From Ignavibacteriales bacterium (GTDB lineage Bacteria; Bacteroidota; Ignavibacteria; UBA10030), in contig JACQPU010000185.1 in assembly GCA_016207365.1 (NCBI GenBank), positions 1 through 10,840 of the forward strand: DNA of 10,840 bases. Direction: 5' to 3'. Made by a program: the position numbers and the translations under genes. Below are positions 6,549 to 10,840 of this stretch, in pieces. Every line of letters starts with the position of its first letter. Positions within the stretch are counted from its first letter, which is position 1. Below the pieces are notes generated by a model. It did no database searches, was not told where the DNA came from, and saw only the letters and a program-made list of their open reading frames with translations.

Positions 6549-7696
6549 CGGTCTCTGCCTCGCCTCGTTCTGGATTCGGACTTGCCCGACGGTTGCCTGC
6601 GTTCGGATGAACCTTCTCTTTGTATTGACGGCTGCTCCGGCCTGATCCTTCGGAACTCACCGGATTGGTCACGTCGCTCGGGAGTTGTTCTGCGCTCCGA
6701 GGGTGGTGTCACGTTTCGTTGAACGTCCGGCTGTTCTCGTCTCGTGTCTCTGCGTTCAAGGGATCTCTCCCGCGTGTCGGATTGTGGCGTTTGGCGCGTC
6801 CGTCGCTCGTCTGCTTCGTCTCTCCGCTCGTAAGTTCTTCCCCGCTCGATACGCTCAAGATTCAGCGTGGTTCCGCGATCAAGACGACGGGCTTCAATCC
6901 GATCGTCCGATCTCTCAAGCTCCGACCGGCCGGGTCTGTGCACTTCAATCCGCTCGGTCGCACCACGCCGGACAATGCGTTCCTCCCGGTCACGGGTATC
7001 GACAATGTCCGCCCGCGAAATCCTCGTGTTTCCCCTTCGCTCAATAACCTCATGGTCCACACCACGGTTGATCACACGATCGCGGTCAACTTCATATCGC
7101 ACCGCGGATCTCGTTGTTCTGATAAGCCTGCGCGTCGTGCTTTCATGGACAACATAGCCGTCGATTCGCGTTGCCGGGAAATGCCCGTACCGGACGAAGC
7201 ACCAGTAATGAGACGGAGCATACCACTGCGTGGTAAAGCGAATGCCGACGGAAATGCTGAATGTTGCGTAAGGAGGCAGTGGCGCCCATCCAATGTAATC
7301 GTCGTTGTATCGCCATTCGACCCACGCGGGACCCCAGACATCGTCGGGAATCCAAATCCAGCCATAATAATCATCAAAGTACCAGCGGCCATAATGGAAC
7401 ACGGCCCAACCGAAAGGTTCGTATGACGCCCAATACCATCCGTAGTCGGTCCATATCCAGCGGCCGTGCAGGTATGGCCTCCAGCCGGCGCGAACGCGAA
7501 CGGGCCGCCAGCCGTAAAATCCCGCTTCCATCTCTATCCACTCTCCGTACGGACGGAGGGCGCTGTAAAAATATCCTGCGTGGCCAAAACGGACGCCCAC
7601 AGCAAATGATTGCGTGTGGGCTTCTGCAGTTGATAAACGCGCCTCGAAGACGGGCGGAAGTGCCAGAATTCCAAAGATCATAAGAAGTCGTTTCAT
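6545..7696 (-). CDS. DUF6600-like secreted Trp/Tyr-rich protein with Arg-rich tail
   Basis: A 383-residue protein with three parts. Residues 1 to about 26 are a signal peptide: KR, a hydrophobic stretch, then TAEA as a plausible cleavage site. Residues about 45-175 are rich in Trp, Tyr and Gly, with tandem units of about 25 residues built on GWxxxxxGRWxxxDxYGWxW (from 71 and from 96) and a related WGPAW...YIGWAPLPP block (121-142). This composition recalls the DUF6600 family, whose function I do not know. Residues about 185-383 form a low-complexity tail dominated by Arg, Glu, Asp, Thr and Ser, probably disordered. Start 7696 was chosen over the in-frame upstream ATG (7789) because GAGG lies 5 nt before it and the signal peptide begins there. 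No catalytic motif is seen. It probably acts in the periplasm or at the envelope. It is convergent with msrA and divergent from the small gene at 7955. Confidence 0.78.
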   Translation of the reverse strand: MKRLLMIFGILALPPVFEARLSTAEAHTQSFAVGVRFGHAGYFYSALRPYGEWIEMEAGFYGWRPVRVRAGWRPYLHGRWIWTDYGWYWASYEPFGWAVFHYGRWYFDDYYGWIWIPDDVWGPAWVEWRYNDDYIGWAPLPPYATFSISVGIRFTTQWYAPSHYWCFVRYGHFPATRIDGYVVHESTTRRLIRTTRSAVRYEVDRDRVINRGVDHEVIERRGNTRISRADIVDTRDREERIVRRGATERIEVHRPGRSELERSDDRIEARRLDRGTTLNLERIERGRTYERRDEADERRTRQTPQSDTRERSLERRDTRREQPDVQRNVTPPSERRTTPERRDQSGEFRRIRPEQPSIQREGSSERRQPSGKSESRTRRGRDR

Positions 7697-7954
7697 GGTA
7701 ACCTCGTTCCAAAAGGCATGGCAGTCCAAAACGTGGCAATCGTTGTGCCACCCCCAAAATACGTCAAAAAACCGTATTTCCACACTCACCGGTAAACCCC
7801 TGTACTGCCAAGTCTTCAGTGCGTTTCATCGGCAATACAGGCCGGTAGGCGCCACATTGGGGATTCCTTGTAGTCCCTTTGCTTGACTCGGGGGACAAAA
7901 ACTTCGAATTTCAATTCAAGAGTTTGGCTAATACTTCATTTTCGGAGGAGAAGC
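7697..7954. promoter_or_regulatory. Divergent control region with several inverted repeats
   Basis: These 258 bp separate two divergent starts, so both genes are probably controlled from here. No strong sigma70 promoter stands out. On the minus strand TTGACG (7767-7762) has only a poor -10 at 17 bp. On the plus strand TTGACT (7883-7888) likewise lacks a good partner. Inverted repeats are frequent: GTGGCA/TGCCAC (7733-7738 with 7746-7751), AAATACG/CGTATTT (7757-7763 with 7773-7779), a long imperfect pair at 7788-7846, and GAATT-TC-AATTC at 7906-7917, which resembles a small operator upstream of the plus-strand gene. Confidence 0.5.
7788..7846 (-). repeat. Imperfect inverted repeat in the DUF6600-like gene leader
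   Basis: CCTGTACTGCC (7799-7809) pairs with GGCAATACAGG (7831-7841) with one mismatch, and ACCGG (7788-7792) can pair with CCGGT (7842-7846) outside it after a 6-nt bulge. The loop is about 21 nt. If transcription of the minus-strand gene starts beyond 7846, this would form a stable leader hairpin about 100 nt before the start codon. No match to a riboswitch class was recognised. Confidence 0.5.
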
Positions 7955-8143
7955 ATGCCCGCCCTCGAAACATTCGATTGGTTCATGAACCAGATCGAAC
8001 CCCGCTCTCATGAGGGGGTTCGAAAGTATCTTGAGGAGCAAAGACAGTATCTCCTGAATATCCGAAATGAAAACGAACGGCGCAGGTTTGTGGAGGAGGT
8101 AATGTTGGAAGCGCGGGCGATGTTGCAGGAAAGAAAGAACTGA
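7955..8143 (+). CDS. Small conserved-looking helical protein of unknown function
   Basis: A 62-residue protein that I do not recognise. The ATG at 7955 has a full GGAGGAG site (7944-7950) just upstream, strong evidence that it is translated. The sequence is highly charged, rich in Glu and Arg, with no Cys, no signal peptide and no membrane segment. It is predicted to be mostly alpha-helical, with a heptad-like stretch from about residue 22 to 60 (GVRKYLEEQRQ onward). It is probably cytosolic. It is divergent from the DUF6600-like gene and ends 90 nt before guaA, which appears to have its own promoter. A regulatory or adaptor role is possible but nothing in the sequence shows it. An ORF that begins upstream at 7883 lacks a ribosome binding site. 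Confidence 0.7.
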   Translation: MPALETFDWFMNQIEPRSHEGVRKYLEEQRQYLLNIRNENERRRFVEEVMLEARAMLQERKN

Positions 8144-8195
8144 AAGCATTATCCGAGTGACGCTCGATGCAGGGGGTCTGGCGGCAAGCCAACCT

Positions 8196-8224
8196 TTGAA
8201 AACGGGGGCAGTTTTTTCTATATT
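8196..8224 (+). promoter_or_regulatory. Sigma70-like promoter of guaA
   Basis: TTGAAA (8196-8201) and TATATT (8219-8224) are separated by exactly 17 bp; each differs from consensus at one position. A start point about 7 nt after the -10 would be near 8231, only about 3 nt before the guaA ATG. A TATTAT at 8221-8226 is an overlapping alternative -10 with a longer spacer. The T-run at 8212-8217 lies in the spacer and is not preceded by a convincing hairpin. Confidence 0.62.
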
Positions 8225-8233
8225 ATTGGACTC

Positions 8234-9802
8234 ATGAAGTCCAATGAATTCGTCCTTGTCCTCGACTTTGGCGGTCAGTACACCCAGCTTATAGCGCGGC
8301 GTGTGCGTGAGCTCGGCGTGTACTCCGAAATCCAACCGTTTCACTATCCTCTCGATATTATCCGCGGGCGTGCACCGCGCGGCATCATCCTCTCCGGTGG
8401 TCCGGCAAGCGTGTTTGAAAACGGCGCGCCCCAGCCCCCGCAGGGGATTTTTGAGCTTGGAATACCCGTCCTCGGAATCTGCTATGGCCTCCAGCTTATT
8501 GCCCATCACCTCGGCGGTAAAGTGGATCCCTCGGCCCGACGCGAGTTTGGGAAGGCGGACCTCGTCATCGACAACAGGGAAGATCTGTTTGCCGGCCTCG
8601 ACGGCTCGACAACGGTGTGGATGAGTCATGGGGATGCGCTGAGCAAGATCCCACCGGGATTCGAGCCCATTGCTCATACGTCCAATGCTCCGATCTGTGC
8701 AATCCGGAATCCCGCGAAGAAGATCTTCGGCGTGCAATTTCATCCCGAGGTCGTCCATACCCCGGAAGGGAAGAGGATTCTCGGCAATTTTGTTTTTGCT
8801 GTCTGCGGCGCCAAAGGAGACTGGACCCCTGATGCGTTTGTCGACCGCGCCGTTGACGAGATCCGCGCGCGTGTGGGAAAATCAAGGGTGCTCTGTGCGT
8901 TGAGCGGAGGTGTGGATTCTTCTGTTGCGGCGGTTCTGATACACAAGGCGATCGGTGATCGCCTGCATTGCATTCATATCAATACCGGGCTCATGCGAAA
9001 AGGCGAGAGCGAATCCGTTGTCGAGGCCTTCCGCAAACAGTTTCATATTCCGTTGACATACATCGACGCAAGTGAGGACTTCCTGGCAAGATTGAAGGGA
9101 GTGATGGATCCGGAGCAGAAACGAAAGATCATTGGCAAAGCGTTTGTTGATATTTTCGAACGAGATGCGAAGGTGTTGGAATCCGAGTCAGAGGCCAGTC
9201 ATCAGGGGGTATTTGAGTTTCTCGCGCAGGGGACGCTGTATCCGGACGTTATAGAATCGGTCTCATTCAAGGGTCCGTCGGTGACCATCAAGACGCATCA
9301 TAATGTGGGTGGATTGCCTGAGAGGATGAACTTCAAACTGATCGAACCGTTTCGAGAGCTGTTCAAGGACGAAGTTCGGGAAGTTGGCCGGCGACTGGGG
9401 CTGCCGGAGGAGCTTGTGGGACGGCATCCGTTTCCTGGCCCGGGTCTCGCGGTGCGGATTCTCGGAGAGATCACGCGTGAAAAGCTGGACCTTCTGCGCG
9501 ACGCCGACGAAATCCTCCTCAATGAGATTCGAAAAGTGGGCCTCTATGACGACATTTGGCAGGCCTTCGCGGTACTGCTGCCGGTCAGATCGGTCGGTGT
9601 CATGGGAGACGGGCGGACGTACGAGTCAGTGCTGGCCCTCCGGGCGGTAACCAGCGTTGACGGGATGACTGCCGATTGGGCGAGGATTCCTCCGGACGTT
9701 CTCGCGACGATTTCAAACCGCATCATCAACGAACTTCGTGGAATTAATCGGGTGGTGTACGACATCAGTTCAAAGCCACCTGCCACCATTGAGTGGGAAT
9801 AG
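8234..9802 (+). CDS. guaA: GMP synthase (glutamine-hydrolysing)
   Basis: GuaA converts XMP, ATP and glutamine to GMP, the last step of guanine nucleotide synthesis, in the cytosol. The 522 residues are a normal full length. The N-terminal class I glutamine amidotransferase domain (about 7-190) opens with VLDFGGQYTQLIARRVRELGVY and carries the triad C83 (GICYG), H170 and E172 (FHPE). The ATP pyrophosphatase domain has the P-loop SGGVDSS (224-230). The C-terminal dimerisation domain shows HPFPGPGLAVRILGE and the canonical end KPPATIEWE. The ATG is fixed by the family N-terminus. No Shine-Dalgarno sequence precedes it, but a good promoter sits immediately upstream, so the mRNA may be leaderless. 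guaB is not adjacent. An ABC transporter gene follows after 34 nt and may be cotranscribed. Confidence 0.98.
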   Translation: MKSNEFVLVLDFGGQYTQLIARRVRELGVYSEIQPFHYPLDIIRGRAPRGIILSGGPASVFENGAPQPPQGIFELGIPVLGICYGLQLIAHHLGGKVDPSARREFGKADLVIDNREDLFAGLDGSTTVWMSHGDALSKIPPGFEPIAHTSNAPICAIRNPAKKIFGVQFHPEVVHTPEGKRILGNFVFAVCGAKGDWTPDAFVDRAVDEIRARVGKSRVLCALSGGVDSSVAAVLIHKAIGDRLHCIHINTGLMRKGESESVVEAFRKQFHIPLTYIDASEDFLARLKGVMDPEQKRKIIGKAFVDIFERDAKVLESESEASHQGVFEFLAQGTLYPDVIESVSFKGPSVTIKTHHNVGGLPERMNFKLIEPFRELFKDEVREVGRRLGLPEELVGRHPFPGPGLAVRILGEITREKLDLLRDADEILLNEIRKVGLYDDIWQAFAVLLPVRSVGVMGDGRTYESVLALRAVTSVDGMTADWARIPPDVLATISNRIINELRGINRVVYDISSKPPATIEWE

Positions 9803-9836
9803 AGAGAATCTCCAAACACTACTGCAAGGTCCGCTC

Positions 9837-10556
9837 TTGATACACATAGAAAATGTCACAAAAAAATTCGGATCGTTCGTCGCCGTGGACGATTTATCGG
9901 TCACTGTCGAGCGCGGGGAATTGTTTGGCTTCCTCGGACCAAACGGTGCCGGAAAGACCACAACGATTAAAATGATCGCCGGGTTGTTCACGCCGACGAG
10001 TGGGAAGATCCTCATCGACGGACATGACACGGTCAAAGAACCCCTCGACGCCAAAAAAGCTCTCGCGTACATCCCGGATCAGCCGTTTCTCTACGATAAG
10101 CTTACAGGGCGGGAGTTCCTGTACTTTGTCGGTGGATTGTTCAGAATCGACAAGGAGAAACTGGTGCATTCTATTGAGTCGCTCATCGAACATTTTGAGA
10201 TTGGGGATTGGGTGGACAAGCGTACGGAGGACTACTCGCAGGGGATGAGGCAGCGAATAACGATTGTTGCAGGATTGCTTCACGATCCGAAGGTGCTGGT
10301 TATCGACGAGCCAATGGTGGGTCTGGATCCGCGGGGTGGGCGAATCGTCAAAGACATGCTCAAACAAAAGTCCCGCGAAGGCGTGGCGGTGTTCATGTCC
10401 ACACACAGTCTTCAGATGGCTGAAGAACTGTGTGACCGGATCGGGATCATCAAAAACGGGCGACTGATCTTTGCAGATACGCAGCAGAAGCTCGAGGCGT
10501 ACAAGCAGCAATATGACGGAAAATTCGAGTCGGTGTTTCTGGAATTGACGAAATAG
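9837..10556 (+). CDS. ABC transporter ATP-binding protein (ABC-2 type)
   Basis: A 239-residue ATPase subunit that powers a membrane transporter. It has all the expected motifs: Walker A GPNGAGKT (34-41), the Q-loop Q82 within IPDQP, the signature YSQGM (133-137, a variant of LSGGQ), Walker B with DEP and catalytic E158, the D-loop GLDP (162-165) and the switch H190. The IPDQPFLYDKLTGREFL segment resembles ATPases of ABC-2-type exporters. The start is probably TTG 9837, with AAGG 7 nt upstream; it gives MIHIENVTKKFG, the usual beginning for the family. A longer form from GTG 9738 would overlap guaA by 65 nt with unrelated residues. The permease gene begins 2 nt after the stop. The substrate cannot be told from the sequence. 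Confidence 0.93.
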   Translation: MIHIENVTKKFGSFVAVDDLSVTVERGELFGFLGPNGAGKTTTIKMIAGLFTPTSGKILIDGHDTVKEPLDAKKALAYIPDQPFLYDKLTGREFLYFVGGLFRIDKEKLVHSIESLIEHFEIGDWVDKRTEDYSQGMRQRITIVAGLLHDPKVLVIDEPMVGLDPRGGRIVKDMLKQKSREGVAVFMSTHSLQMAEELCDRIGIIKNGRLIFADTQQKLEAYKQQYDGKFESVFLELTK

Positions 10557-10558
10557 CT

Positions 10559-10840
10559 ATGGCGCTCTTTTTACATATTTTGCAGTACAAGGTTATTTCG
10601 TTTTTCAAGACGACGTTCGACCTCCGCGCCGTCTCTGTTGTGCGCGGCGTTGGCTCGTTGCTTGTTTTTGGGGGATTCGCTGCGGGGGCGTACTTGCTCG
10701 CGAATGGGATTACACGGTACGTTCTCGAAGAGACCCGCATCGGGCTCTTCCTTTTTCATCGGTTCATTTCCATGATGTTGTTCGTGTTCTTTGTTTCCGT
10801 GAACCTGGGAAATATCATTGTGTCGTACGCAACGCTGTAC
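10559..10840 (+). CDS. ABC transporter permease, N-terminal part (runs off window)
   Basis: An open frame from ATG 10559 to the last base gives 94 residues with no stop. It begins 2 nt after the ATPase stop (TAGCTATG), so translation is probably coupled. The N-terminus is amphipathic (MALFLHILQYKVISFFKTTF), followed by two hydrophobic segments at about 34-54 and 74-94. This suits the membrane subunit of an ABC-2-type exporter paired with the preceding ATPase. The family cannot be fixed further because the gene is cut. Confidence 0.8.
   Translation, partial: MALFLHILQYKVISFFKTTFDLRAVSVVRGVGSLLVFGGFAAGAYLLANGITRYVLEETRIGLFLFHRFISMMLFVFFVSVNLGNIIVSYATLY

Noticed and set aside
6665..7426. 253-codon open frame on the plus strand
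   Set aside because: It is antisense to the Arg-rich and Trp-rich coding region. Its composition follows from the complement of those codons and no start signal is present.
7697..7789. Longer DUF6600-like protein from ATG 7789
   Set aside because: It would place 31 residues before a clear signal peptide and lacks the GAGG site present at 7696.
8175..8218. Possible terminator or riboswitch before guaA (TGGC/GCCA stem and a T6 run)
   Set aside because: The stem is only 4 bp and lies well before the T-run, which falls inside the spacer of a good promoter. No purine riboswitch core is recognisable.
7928..8758. 276-codon open frame on the minus strand
   Set aside because: It covers the 62-residue gene and the start of guaA in antisense, has no ribosome binding site and no recognisable family; it is a shadow of the codon bias of guaA.
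9738..9836. Longer ABC ATPase starting at GTG inside guaA
   Set aside because: The added 33 residues are out-of-frame guaA sequence with no resemblance to ABC ATPases; TTG 9837 with AAGG upstream gives the standard N-terminus.
1..10840. Mobile element, CRISPR, defence or prophage content
   Set aside because: No transposase, integrase, long terminal repeats, regularly spaced repeats or defence-type proteins were seen on either strand.

Overview
The window looks like ordinary chromosome of a Gram-negative bacterium with roughly 50-55% GC (estimated by eye). Two things point to the Bacteroidota/Chlorobi/Ignavibacteria assemblage. One is the gene order ileS - TraR/DksA zinc-finger gene - lspA - rluD. 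The other is an IleRS2-type isoleucyl-tRNA synthetase with a swapped HIGH motif, together with a DUF6600-like Trp/Tyr-rich secreted protein. The phylum is an inference; there is no rRNA here. No phage, insertion sequence, CRISPR or defence genes are visible.

Layout. 1-255 (+): the 3' end of a trimeric-type purine nucleoside phosphorylase gene. 323-6333 (+): a probable operon of ileS, a dksA-like gene, lspA, an rluD-family gene and msrA, with gaps of 11-65 nt. 6334-6544: a spacer between convergent genes, packed with short tandem repeats, a strong hairpin and a direct repeat. 6545-7696 (-): a DUF6600-like secreted protein with a long arginine-rich tail. 7697-7954: a divergent intergenic region with several inverted repeats. 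7955-8143 (+): a 62-residue protein of unknown function. 8234-9802 (+): guaA, with a good sigma70-like promoter so close to the ATG that the mRNA may be leaderless. 9837-10556 and 10559-end (+): the ATPase and the truncated permease of an ABC-2-type transporter.

How the genes relate. The operon mixes translation (ileS, rluD), transcriptional control (dksA-like), lipoprotein maturation (lspA) and protein repair (msrA). guaA and the phosphorylase both belong to purine metabolism but lie in separate units. The DUF6600-like protein and the small helical protein are divergently transcribed from a shared control region; neither has a known function that I can state.

I see no clear new multi-gene system. 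The best leads are: two arrays of the same degenerate 7-bp repeat, one next to the TTG start of ileS, both placing stop codons in all three forward frames; the GIHH signature of IleRS, expected to confer mupirocin resistance; an Asp at the purine-specificity position of the phosphorylase; the likely leaderless guaA; a possible dual start in msrA (secreted and cytosolic forms); and the uncharacterised divergent pair.
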